Shown: piece after piece, positions 1 through 10,800 of the stretch
Position numbering within the stretch: the stretch's first letter is position 1
How the letters are laid out: each line of letters opens with the position of its first letter
Assembly (NCBI RefSeq): GCF_949628265.1
Contig: NC_088786.1
Span: forward strand, 41,995,681-42,059,680
Direction of reading: 5' to 3'
From: Cloeon dipterum
Lineage: Eukaryota > Arthropoda > Insecta > Ephemeroptera > Baetidae
DNA length: 64,000 bases
Program-made: the position numbers and the translations under genes
The notes under the pieces: model-generated
What the model was told of the DNA's origin: nothing
Seen by the model: the letters and a program-made list of their open reading frames with translations, nothing else
Databases searched by the model: none

Positions 1-145
1 GTTCAGATCAAAAACCTCCTTGAATAAACAAATCTCCTAGCAATTATTCCTGAACTAGAGAGCCCACACCACCCTTCTTAGCTTTTAATATTCGTCACAC
101 AGCCGACAGAGAAGGACCTAGATCCTAAAAATCGTGAGTAAAATA
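1..145 (+). repeat. Upstream copy of the zinc-finger leader exon
   Basis: This stretch matches 963-1097, sharing the GATCAAAAACCTCCT start, the CACACAGC..GA.GGAGAAGGACC core and a final ATCGTGAGTA splice donor. It looks like a duplicated non-coding first exon with its donor. The left edge of the window cuts it, so any promoter lies outside. It may be an alternative first exon of the zinc-finger gene at 1432 or the leader of a neighbouring paralogue. Confidence 0.55.
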
Positions 146-865
146 ATGCGTCTTGTTGCCCTCGATTTCGAAGCTGTCGTACCCTTTAGCCTTAATTGTA
201 AGATCATTTTAATGAAAACCCATCTTAGATAAATTGCATTTTCTCAAACTTATAAAAGCACCAGAGGCCAGGGGCAAGATGCGATTTGAAATATCATTTC
301 CTAACGGTAAAATGTCAAATCCAAGATGGTGTGTATGGTCTTTCCAAAGAAATACGGAATGCAGAATATTCAGTGAACCATTTTAAAAATTATTACGCAA
401 CATGTCAGATCATTTATTCCTAATGCGGTTTGGAAAGAGAAATTCTCTGCTGCTTTCATTGACATATTATTATTTTCAGCTTTTCTCTTCTTTCGACTTG
501 GGCAACGCATTTTTCGCGACTACCCATTTCTTGAAAGAAAGGAAAGTTGACATAATTTTAATTTAGAAGGTTCAATATTTCAAGGACGAAATATAGTAGA
601 ATTTAAAGTATTTTTTATATGAAAAAATATTAAAAATTCTCGTATTTCTCAAAGACAGATTATTCATCCGTAAACACATTGGAAGTAGCCTCTTTATCTC
701 ATCCGTGGAAGTTATTGTTCTGAGATGATGCTTTGGAAAAAAAGAATGCTGAGGGAATACCAGACTTCAACCTCAAACATTTTGCCCGTCAAAGGTAAAA
801 TCTTAAATGAGGTTTTAATTTGTACCACAAGAACGTTGCCGACTAATCAGAGAAGGGATGAGCAA
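146..865. other. Intergenic or intronic DNA, nothing recognised
   Basis: AT-rich sequence without a convincing exon. It could be the first intron downstream of the duplicated leader at 1-145. Confidence 0.4.
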
Positions 866-1092
866 CTCCCCGATTGGCTGGCTTACCAGCTAAGAGCGAC
901 ACCGCCAATAAGGGAGAGCCACTCTCTTCTTTGATTGGTTGCCTGAATTCTCGTGGCTCTTTTTGATTGGTTGAGATCAAAAACCTCCTAGCGATAAGTT
1001 TTCCTGAACTGAGGAGCCTGCACGACAGCTCTTAGCTTTCGATTCACGCCACACAGCTGACGGAGAAGGACCGAAAACCCAAATATCGTGAG
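866..1092 (+). promoter_or_regulatory. CCAAT-type promoter and non-coding first exon of the zinc-finger gene
   Basis: Three ATTGG motifs (inverted CCAAT boxes) lie at about 872, 935 and 968. They precede a segment ending in ATATCGTGAGTAAT, a strong splice donor at about 1088. The matching acceptor is probably the GCTGCAG just before the ATG at 1432, giving a 5' UTR intron of about 340 bp. Both the motif spacing and the repetition of the leader at 1-145 support a promoter/leader role. The transcription start is not defined. Confidence 0.5.
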
Positions 1093-1431
1093 TAATTTTT
1101 AGGGTAGTGCAAAACCGATTATTTTTTAATTTGCGTTTACGATGTTCGGACTATCAAATAAGTATGAATCATCAATTTTTAAGCATTCCGACAGATTTTC
1201 AAAATCGATTATTATAAAATCAAAATCGTCAATTCAAATGACAAAAGTAAAGCAGATTAGAAGAGCCGAATATTTGAAATTACATGCGTTCCTGGAACGC
1301 GCTAGATCATTGTTGTCGGATGTGATCGAAGTTTTTCAGATATCTGCTTGGTAGTGAAACGCAATTTCCTCTCCGGCGTGACTCAGTCTTACGTTTTCTC
1401 TCCTTGTTTCGGCATGTCTCGCTGCAGAGAA

Positions 1432-3788
1432 ATGCCGCCGAAGGGCGAACTTTCTGCCTCAGAGGGTCCTGTTCAAAGGTAAGAAATATTCAGCCGATAA
1501 GTTTCAAACAACTTACCGATTAAATTTCGGAAAATACAGTTCAGAGTCTGAAGATGAGGAAGAATGTCAGATTCGAGGAATATCCGAGTTTCAGCAGATG
1601 AATGCCCCACAAGTTTCACGTGCGTTTTTAGTTTCTTCTATTTTGTGCTTAGAATCGATCTCATAAATGCAACATATTTAATTTGAAATTGAATGTTTTA
1701 CTAATAAAATGAACAATTGCAGTCGGTATAAATCGCAGAGAATCGCAGAAAAATTACCCCGATTTTTCCAACGTATCTCAAGGTCAAGATGGTCGACAGC
1801 AGGATCGAGAAACCTCGTTTTGTCTCCCAGAACGGCATTTACCAAAGGATCCTGGAGTTGATATTGCACAGGCTAAGACAAGTTCTGTTTCTTGTACGAA
1901 GAAAGTTTACCTTAAAACTAAAAAATATTTGAGACTTTGTCAAAAACAGGGGCAAATGAAGCGCCTGGATCTTCGCTCGGTTTAAATGTACCGTACGCAG
2001 AGCAAGATCAAGCTTCAACTTCAAACCAGGAAGACTTTCAAACAACATTGGCGAAACTAGAACAATATCACAAAAAATTGATTGCTAAAAGTGGATGTTC
2101 CCAGAATCCAACGAGTAGTTTGCGGAATCAGGGTGCACCAAACCCAAATCTTCCCTCTGATGTGCCACATGGTAAAAAAATATCAATAAAAAATTCAAAT
2201 CACTATTTCTTCTTCTCAGCAGTGAATCTAGGAGTTGCAACCTCAGCAGAAAGTGCCAGTTCTTCGCAAAGAGGTATCTTGTTTAAAAATTTATTATCAT
2301 TCACTCAAAATGTCGCAGCAGCTCCTGGTTGCTCAGAAGCTTCCGGCGTCGGTTTACCAGAACAACCTCACTCAGAGAAGGAAGACTTTAAAACAACATT
2401 AGCGAAACTAGAACAATATCACAAAAAATTGATTCCTAAAAGAGGACGTTCCCAGAATCTGATTGAGCAACAGAGTCGTGGACCAATTGAAAGTCTACCC
2501 TTTGAAGTGCCACAAGGTAAGAAGAACAAATTCTTTAAACTAACTATGCAATTTTTACCTGGTAGTGTGTCTTGGAGCTACATCCTCAGGAGACAATGTC
2601 AGGACACGAGGTAAGAACCTCATTGATTGATTTCCAAGCCAAAACAATTAGAACATATTTGCAAAAATAATAAAAATAACTCCACAATCTAAAAAAATGG
2701 CTCAATATTATGAGAATACAAAATGCAAGCCAGTGGGCAGGCTGATATTGATTTTTAAAGCTTTTTGAGATCGGTATAACTCCTTTTTCCAGCAAAGCAT
2801 ACTTTTCGGCTCGCAGCTATGTACCAGGGTCAGGGAGCAACATGCCGACAACCTAATTTGTTTGGAATTTTAAACGAATATCTGGATCATCGTGGAAACG
2901 GCCATACTAACTCATCGACAAGAGGAGCTCCTTGTAAGAAGATCTTTAATTCTGTACTTAAATTACTGAATAAAAATTAACAAAATTTTGTTTTAGTTGC
3001 TTATGATATGCCTGGAACTTCGCACGGATGGAATCAACTTTTGATTCAAGGTCAAGTTCCAGAGCGGAGTGACAAATCAGCAGATGAGCAAAAGAAGGCT
3101 CAAGGTAACTATTGTGATTTTAATAACTGTAAGTTAATTTAATTGAACTGAAATAGGAGGTTCTGATAGCAGCGGAGTCCGAAGTTTGAAGAGGAAAAGA
3201 GCGCAGGATCCGCAAGAAGCCAAATCTGACTCAGACTTGAAGAAGAAAGGAGATAAACAGACATGTGAGAAAAAGGACGGAAATGGCGGTTATTGTGCAG
3301 CAGCTACATGCAACAAGGAACAATACCAAAACAACATTTATGATCACCAATTGACGGAGAAAGGTCATCCTAGGCTGCAACAATGCTCAATGCCTGGATG
3401 CAGGAGATTTTACCCCTCATGGGAGGAAAGGCGCGAGCACGAGCGCAACGAACATCGAGAAAGGAAGAAACGTCGCTGTGCACATTGCCATTACTCCTCA
3501 GACAAAAGTTGGGTTTTGGGATATCACATTGAAAGGAAACATTTATGTTTGCCGAGCAAATTAGTCCGAAAATTTTATAAATGTCCGCACTGCGATGATT
3601 ACTGCTCAGTAAAAAAATGTTGGGTAAAAACTCACATGAATGCCAAGAAACACAGGAATGAGGAAAGAGGCGTTCCACCTCGAGAGATATTCTACTGCCC
3701 AAAATGTGACTTCACCTCAACTGAAAAATCGGATGTTGAAAATCACATTGAAACACATCCTCTTGAGTATATTGACGATGATGAATAG
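1432..3788 (+). CDS. C2H2 zinc-finger protein, ten exons
   Basis: Ten exons can be chained with GT-AG borders and one open frame: 1432-1478, 1540-1619, 1723-1893, 1950-2171, 2220-2273, 2322-2516, 2566-2610, 2793-2933, 2997-3104 and 3157-3788. They sum to 1695 nt, or 564 residues. The N-terminal 350 residues are low-complexity and acidic/Ser/Gln-rich. The motif DFxTTLAKLEQYHKKLI occurs twice, in exons 4 and 6. The last exon is basic and then carries about five C2H2 fingers, for example CAHC-x12-H-x4-H and CPKC-x12-H-x3-H. This predicts a nuclear DNA- or RNA-binding regulator; the target is unknown. I chose the ATG at 1432 because the paralogue at 5030 starts at the equivalent place (MPPK versus MPRK) and shares its first phase-2 intron. 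An in-frame ATG at 1414 lies before the likely leader acceptor. Seven of the nine introns, from exon 3 onward, are phase 1. Confidence 0.8.
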
Positions 3789-3881
3789 GAATGACAATTG
3801 ATTTTCAATGAGAGCAATATGTCATCAAAATCGTCTGATCATGTTTGGTGAATAGAAAAATATGTAAAATACAAATTGAGA

Positions 3882-3887
3882 AATAAA
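3882..3887 (+). promoter_or_regulatory. Polyadenylation signal of the zinc-finger gene
   Basis: AATAAA about 95 bp after the stop codon, in an AT-rich 3' UTR. Confidence 0.5.
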
Positions 3888-3894
3888 ATTTAGG

Positions 3895-4440
3895 ATTGCA
3901 TTGAAATCTTGCGTTTTTATGTATCCTAAAATGCCTCAAATTTATGGAAAATAGAGCAGAAATTTGATTATGCAATAATTTCATTTTTTTATATTTTAGC
4001 ATAACTTTTTAATTAAAAGCTTGAATAGTACGTTATGACATATGTGCACAATTGGTTTATTTAAAAATAAACTTTAATTTAATTTTTATTTGTTCCTTGA
4101 ACACAGAAGAGTTGACCTTTATTTTGCTAAGTAAGGGCTCATTTAATCCAGTTCTGTCCTGCCCTAATCTGTACCAATACGTGTACATTCACAAATTTTT
4201 CCTGTTCGAGACGAATGAAACAAAATACCCAATCAAAAGCAAGGATCTGTGATTATTTTCCCAATGATTTGATCCTTTAAAACGATTGATTTCCAATCAA
4301 AAAGGTTTTTTTAGTTTAATTTTCTTTTTATTATTGCAGAACCGCGTGTCATGAACGGTAGATTGAAATTTGTTCTTATCTTAAAACTGTAGAAATTATA
4401 TCAATTAAATGCGGTATTAAATTGTGTCAATTGTTATTAT
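3895..4440. other. Intergenic stretch, nothing recognised
   Basis: AT-rich DNA with short frames only and no conserved motif visible. It separates the intact zinc-finger gene from a decayed finger fragment. Confidence 0.5.
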
Positions 4441-4460
4441 AGTTCCTTGAACAAACAGTC

Positions 4461-4841
4461 TGCTGACCGGAGACCTGCACGCACAGGTGGAATTTTTCGT
4501 CGGAATGACATGCCCATTTTTGTGCAAAAAAGGTAACTCTAAAATTATGCTTCGAAGATATGGTACAAAGCAACGGTTTTCAAAGACATATTAAAAAGGT
4601 TCATATGGGGGATATGAAATGGTTAATTGTACGTGACTGCAACACATTGTTTCAAAAGAATAATGAAAGAAGAGTAGAATTATTGCAGGATGCTCATTGT
4701 GCCTCCGAACATAGAGGCACATTACAATGCAAATCATGTCCAAAAACTGCAGATATAATATTGGATTGCTTAGAGCTCACTTTTTTAAAACGCACAAAAT
4801 TTAACCTGTATCAATGCAGGAGAGAGAAATCACTGGATTGA
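4461..4841 (+). pseudogene. Decayed C2H2 zinc-finger fragment
   Basis: One frame gives TCPFLCKKGN, the cysteine half of a finger. A frame change later comes FQRHIKKVH, the histidine half. Then CKSCPKTADIILD appears as a further degenerate finger start before a stop at 4841. The two halves of one finger lie in different frames and the later finger has no histidine pair. It resembles the fingers of the flanking genes at 3157-3788 and 5126-5760, so it is probably a remnant of a tandem duplication. Confidence 0.5.
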
Positions 4842-5029
4842 TGTTTTGTTAATTTCTAGAAAATTCGTGGAAAGTATTTTGAAACAAAAATATTATATGA
4901 AACTCTTTGAATCGTTCACATTCCTGCTGCGCTCTCTCCTCCTTTCGTCAGTCGGATGTCTCCTCCCGTTTGGGTTGCTCGTGTTTTTTACTTGCTAATA
5001 AGTTGGAAACATTTTTATCTCCTGCTGAA

Positions 5030-5760
5030 ATGCCACGCAAGAAAAGGTAAATTATTGATCCATTTGCTGCAGAAAAAAGGTGAAAATCAGGATGAATGCG
5101 GTGTTAATTTTCTTTTTGTTGACAGCTCTAAGGTTAAAATGGATAGATTGAGTCAAAATCCAGTTGAACCGCAGGAATTTGCAGGTGCTGAGTTAGATCC
5201 ATCAGGTGCGAACAAAGATCGGAATTTGAAGAGAAAGAACGACCACCGTGGAAAGAAGGAGGAAAACCAAGAAGCAAAATTACCGAAAAAGTCTACGTCT
5301 TCAAATGAGATCAAAAAACGAGGCAATAGTGGTGAATGCTGGGAATGCGAGAGGGTGTATACCGATATTTTCTATCACTCCAAGAGAAAGCACAACGGAG
5401 AGTTGGAAAAGTGCACCGCCAGTGATCGCGTTTGCAAGAAATATTTCGACTCGGCCCACAACAGAATCGAACACGAGCAGTGGCAGCATCCGGAGCGCAA
5501 GGAATTCTGCTGCCAATTTTGCCATCACTCCACAGATAGAGAAGATAATTTGAAAACTCATGCATTCGGAGAAGAAATTACGATGCGGAGAGATGAAGTG
5601 TGGCAAGGTGTTTGCGTCGGAGACAGGTTTGAAAATTCATGTCAAGTGGTGTCACACAATGGAAAAATGTGCCAAATGCGGCAGAGAAATGAGCCTGAAT
5701 GCACTTGATAAGCACAATCGGTATGTGAAGTGTACTTTTGATAATGTAGATGGACTATAG
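5030..5760 (+). pseudogene. Zinc-finger paralogue with a frameshift between zinc ligands
   Basis: Exon 1 is 5030-5046 (MPRKK plus two bases) and the main exon begins at 5126 after a 79-bp phase-2 intron, the same phase and place as intron 1 of the gene at 1432. The protein has a Lys/Glu-rich N-terminal part and fingers beginning CWEC-x12-H-x4-H and CQFC-x12-H. At about 5562-5570 the frame changes. The upstream frame runs on as nonsense to 5708, while the next frame encodes a good finger (CGEMKC-x12-H-x4-H) and a final CAKC half, stopping at 5760. Two CAT codons, the expected H-x3-H pair, are only 1 nt apart, which suggests an 8-nt deletion (or 11-nt for H-x4-H). It lacks the middle exons of its intact neighbour. 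It is either a young pseudogene or a sequencing error. Confidence 0.6.
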
Positions 5761-5859
5761 CTGATTTCCAAGTGACGAGACATGATTCTTAAATGTTAAG
5801 AGTATTTTTAAGATCCATTTTACAGTATTTGAAAAGTGCGACCACTCGAGGTTGTTTTC

Positions 5860-6166
5860 ATGTTGAATATAATTAAAACCAGGCTTCATCCTCGTTGTTA
5901 TTTAACAAAGGGGTGGCTTAGAATTTGTTACATTTGGTCTTTGGAGCTTGCCTCAAGTGCCTCATGAATAGGTGGGTGTTTTTAAGAATTGTATGGAATT
6001 TATATGTTTTTAGATGTGACATTATTGCATTGTTTGTATTGGATTGTAATTGTAACTCATGATTAGGACGTACTTGATGACGTCGAAACTGGTCGAGAAA
6101 TAAAGAAGACGAATTTCTCTTTAATTGACAACGAGGATGAAGCCTGGTTTTAATTATATTCAACAT
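5860..6166. repeat. Element with 39-bp inverted terminal repeats
   Basis: Positions 5860-5898 and 6128-6166 are perfect inverted copies by eye, with ACAACGAGGATGAAGCCTGG at the inner edge of the right arm. The loop of about 230 bp contains GACGTCGAAACTGGTCGAGA. A TTTTACAGTA direct repeat occurs near both sides (about 5819 and 6167), although on the left it lies some 25 bp outside the arm. This fits a small non-autonomous fold-back or MITE-like element in the 3' flank of the broken zinc-finger gene. Confidence 0.6.
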
Positions 6167-6359
6167 TTTACAGTACTTGCCACTTAAAATTTAGATTAAT
6201 TTTGGTTTTACGGTAAAAACTTAGTGTAAATTCAAATCTTTCAAGTAATTTTGTACAAAATAAAATTAAACGAAGACGATTAGAAATCTTAAATAAAGAT
6301 TAGAAAATAAAACAGCAGTTTAACCAACAACAAATTGAACTTTTACTTCAAAAGACTTT

Positions 6360-6955
6360 GGAAAAATGACTGGTATTTTTATCCAATCCTTTCCAGATGA
6401 CAAAATATACGCGTTTATTCTCAGACATCTCAGTAAAAATACTACAAAACACAATGGAATGCTTTGTGAAGGGACTAGGGAAATCCCTCCGCGCATATAT
6501 GGAATGTCGGGTGTTCAGGTGCTGCTCGCCTGCACCTGCTTCTCCCCGCGAGTTTCGATGACGTCACAAAAATACAAGCGATGCTAGTGCCATCTTATTA
6601 AGAGGCAAATTCTTCCAGCTTTTGATGTGGTTAGATTTTCCTGCGCACAATTTTTTATCACGACGTGCAGTGATTATTTTGATTTCACTCTGAAAAGTAT
6701 GCAACGTGCAGCTCTCTATTGCCAAGCAGGTTGCGAACTTGTCCCTTTTCATTCAATTTAATTTTAATCTCGTGATTCTTGGATTTAAATCTCAATTAAC
6801 AATTAATTCGTCTGATATCTGAGTAGATTGCTGAGTGTGCCTTTTGAATAATAAAACAAATATCGCATCAAACTAAGCTCATTATTTTTTATAATGACGA
6901 TGACGAGAGAATCGCACTCTGTCAACCGCAACCGCTCGGTGAAATGTTCTAATTA
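6360..6955 (+). repeat. Left copy of a duplicated segment flanking the lectin locus
   Basis: The right part (about 6675-6955) is nearly identical to 16470-16735. The left part (6363-6480) matches 15993-16110 more loosely. Both copies encode a short frame reading about DFTLxxMQRAxLYCQAGCEL then PFHSI and a stop, which resembles the first cysteine region of a CTLD (compare AYTQCCELGM in the lectin locus). The left part ends in a CEG motif like a CTLD C-terminus. It is therefore a duplicated lectin-gene remnant rather than a clear transposon. Confidence 0.55.
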
Positions 6956-6959
6956 AAGA

Positions 6960-7803
6960 TTTATTATTGTAATGCCATGCAACGTGTATTATTAACATCC
7001 GAAGTTAAAATGCATATCAAATTGCTTAAAGCTTCGGAGAATTCAGTGTCTGCAAGAGCGGAAAGTTCACAACAAGAGATACAAACGGGTCGTGCGTGTT
7101 GCATATAATCATCGATGAAACAGAATTATGTGAAATTTCAGAATAAAATGAAAAATTTCATCCAATTTAGTTTCAAAATTTAAGTTTATTATGGGCTGAC
7201 AGGGCAACTCTGCCCCAAATCAGCACACATCCATAAAGTAATGATACAATTATACAATTATGATTACAATTTAGATATGAACGTTTGGAAAGTATATATA
7301 GTCCCATACTGTTTGTTAGAAATAATAAATTCAACTGCTTAAATGCTAGTCGTTTTGCTCTTTCTTGCTTCCAGTGTTAAGCATTGCTTTCGATTTTTGG
7401 TATTAGATTTACTAGAAATTTCTGCAACCCTTGAGCTGTGGTAAAAAAAACCAGCAGCGAGTATTTGAAATTGTGGCACTCTGTTGATGAAAAAGGAATG
7501 ATTCAAACACTCTGCAGGCTTTCTTTCAAACCTATTTACCGTGAATTTTTTAGCTTTTTTTCCAAAAGTGAAAGGGACGCGTGTTTGAGCTGCACGTGGT
7601 TTAATATTTCAACGTACCTCGCTTCGCTGCGATATGGCCTTGATATAACTCGTGGAATTTTCTGTTCGCTCGACCAAACACGAGCGCCTCACTTCCGTCG
7701 CACAAACTAGCACAGGAAATAAGCACCACTGCTGTGCTCTGCTTCTAGCATCAAAAACAGTATCGTGCCTGCCGTCAGTTCGAAAACTTAATTTGATGTA
7801 ACG
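6960..7803. other. Upstream region of the lectin gene
   Basis: No exon is recognised. The stretch precedes the signal-peptide exon at 7804 and presumably contains its promoter. A TATATATAG stretch near 7290 could be a TATA box but is far from the ATG. The short frame at 7438-7710 has no recognisable features. Confidence 0.3.
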
Positions 7804-10800
7804 ATGAAATCAACAAAATATGCTTTCTTCTGCATATTTATATGTTTTCTCGTATGATTTTCATAATTTGAGAGAATTCCCAGAGTATAGACTTTATTTT
7901 CAGGCTCAATCAGACACAAAGAAAGGATCCACCAAGAAATTAGCTGTTGGTTCGTATACACGATGGAAATTTATGAATTTTCTAACAAAATTAAGTAAAT
8001 TAGACCGAAACACTTCCACGGGCATAAAAACTAAAGGAAAAATAATCAGTGTAACCGCCCCTCTGGACCGAAAAATCATCAGTATATAAATTTTATTTTT
8101 AATTTCCTCTTTTCACCATTTCTATTGAATATATTTCAAGTTAAAACCACCTCAACACGGAGATCTTACATAATCAAATGCTGTGGCCACAAGAAATGCT
8201 TAAAATCAAACAAAAACAGGTAAATTTAATTTAAAATTATCTTCAATATTTAATTGAAGCTCTAACATCTTGCAGAAATGGCACATCAAAACACAAAAGT
8301 AAGAATTCAGATTCATATAATTTTCCAAATAATTTCATATATATGCTGAAAATTGTTGACGTGTGCGCGCGTTCTGCACTGCTTTTTTAATATTTTAAAA
8401 TTTAACAATTCCCGGAATATAATTTTTCATCGCGAACACCACTTCCGCTTGAATCGACGACGCACATTTTATAAAATTAATTTTATAGGTTGGCGCACGA
8501 TGTTCAACTGTAAATATTTTTGAAATAAATATAAAAATTTAATCTTACTAAGATAACTATTATCAGCACCTTCCCAAAAAAAGGTTAAAATTGGCAATAA
8601 GAAGTACAAGTTTCCTTTTGCCAAGGTAAATAATATATCCCAGCAAGCGAGAAGCAATAAATTTATTTATGTTTAACTAGGCTACTTTTTCCGATGCCAA
8701 GAAAATTTGCGAAAAGGATCAGATGGAGATCGCATCTTTGGACAGTCCAATTGAAGTTGAAAAGATTTCAGAGTATTTGCAGTATATAGGTTTATAAAAT
8801 TATATTAGCATTGAGGCTGTTCCAATTTAAATTTTTTCGTTCAGATTTGTCGGACGAACCAGTTTTCGCGTCTTTGATCGAGGAAGGAGCGAAATTATTA
8901 TCGAATTGGGGAACTGAAAGTCCTCCCGGAGGGCCTGGAGATTGCTTGGTGCAAAAGGGAGGAAAGTTTTTCAACGGTTCATGCCAAGCGAAAAACAATT
9001 TCATCTGCGAAGATCCCAAAGAGGATGAGTAAATTTTTTACTGATTAAAAACTTACAATAAGTTACATCCCAATTTTATAGGGGCTTGGACTCTTTGTCT
9101 TCAATCGGAGATTGTATTTGGCTCTTATTTAATTCGTGTTTTCATTTAATATCTCGTAATTAGCGGTTCTGAATTTTATTAACGGGAAAAATATGCTGAT
9201 CCCCGAAGACCAAGCATCGATTCCCGAGGCGAAAGACATTTGCAAGGACGAAGGCTTAGAACTCATGTCCCTGAGCTCACTCGTCGAACTCGGACCTGTA
9301 CAGGACTTTATTAAGGATTTTGGTATTTTAGATAAAACGATATCCCTAGGAACTATTAATAATAGTTTTAGACATCCCGACAAACACAATTTTAACCTCG
9401 ATGGAAAAGATTACCGACGGGAGCACCGATTGGCTGGGAGATTTGGCCTCTGCGCTTCTCCCACCCAAAGACCCGTCAAAAGATGGCGACTGTCTTGGTC
9501 TTAGCGCTTTAGGTCTCGGGGGAATATCGTGTGACACCGTCTCCAACTTCGTGTGCCAGGTGCCCGACCCACCGGGAATGACGACACGTCCGCCAAGAAA
9601 AACCACCACAAAACCGTAAATTTAGAAATTTATTTCTTTATTAAAATTGTAGAGCAACAATCTTTCAGGAGAGCCACAACAAGAACCGACGGTATATCTA
9701 TCTGTGTATTCAATTTTAAAAAATCATACCCAACTGTTGACGTTGCACTTCGTCAAATTTTATAAAATCATATTACTTTAATTCATGGAATTCCTGTTTC
9801 CCCCACGAATACTTCAGTTGAAATACGTCATGTTCTAATCACGTGATATTTTTCAGCATGGCGGACAGAATTCAATTGTAAACCATATAAAATTAAATAG
9901 GTTTAACTATAATTGTCACAACCACATTACAGCACCTTCTAACAAAAAGGTCAAGATTGGAGCGAAACAGTACAAGTTCCCAGACGAGATGGTGACTTTT
10001 AATTTTTAAGAAATGCTAAAATATTTACTAAATTAATCGACAGGCTACTTTCCCTGATGCCAAGAAAATTTGCGAACAAGACCAAATGGAAATAGCTACT
10101 TTAGATAGCCCGATCGAAGCTGAAAACATTTCAAATTATTTGCAGTACATTGGTTAGATAACAAAAATTTAAATTGTTTTCTCTTTTTCACAATTTGTGA
10201 TTGTAGATTTGCTCGATAGCCCAGTATTCTCGTCTTTTTCTTCTCTAATTTCGGAAGGAGCAAATTTGTTATCGAATTGGGGATCTGACGATCCTCCTGG
10301 AGGTCCGGGAAATTGCCTTGTGCAACAAAAGAATCAATTTTTCAACGCCTCGTGCGATTCTAAAAACCATTTTGTTTGCGAAAATCCGAAAGAGGATGAT
10401 GCATCAACTATGTAATTTTTATGACATGTAAAAAGAATTATTGACAAGACTTTATTATACTTTTTCAGGGGTTTGGACTCTTTGACTTCAATTGAAGATG
10501 GTTATTATGTAATTTTTCAGTTCAGGATTGTTATCTAATTTTCATAAATTAGCGGTTATGAACTTTGTCGGAGGAAAAAACTTAATAATTCCCGAGAACC
10601 GAGCTACGATTCCCGAGGCTACAACTATTTGCAAAGACAAAGGTCTGGAGCTTATGTCTCTCGGCTCGATCGCTGAGCTCGACCCAGTTAAGGATTTTCT
10701 CGGAGACATTGGTGATTTAGAAAAGGAATACTTGATTAAATGCTCGCTCTCATTAGGCCTTTCAGCAACCACGTTATTGACCTCGATGAAAAAGGTCACC

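Noticed and set aside
3370..3702. Minus-strand 110-residue frame
   Set aside because: Antisense of the C2H2 finger exon of the zinc-finger gene.
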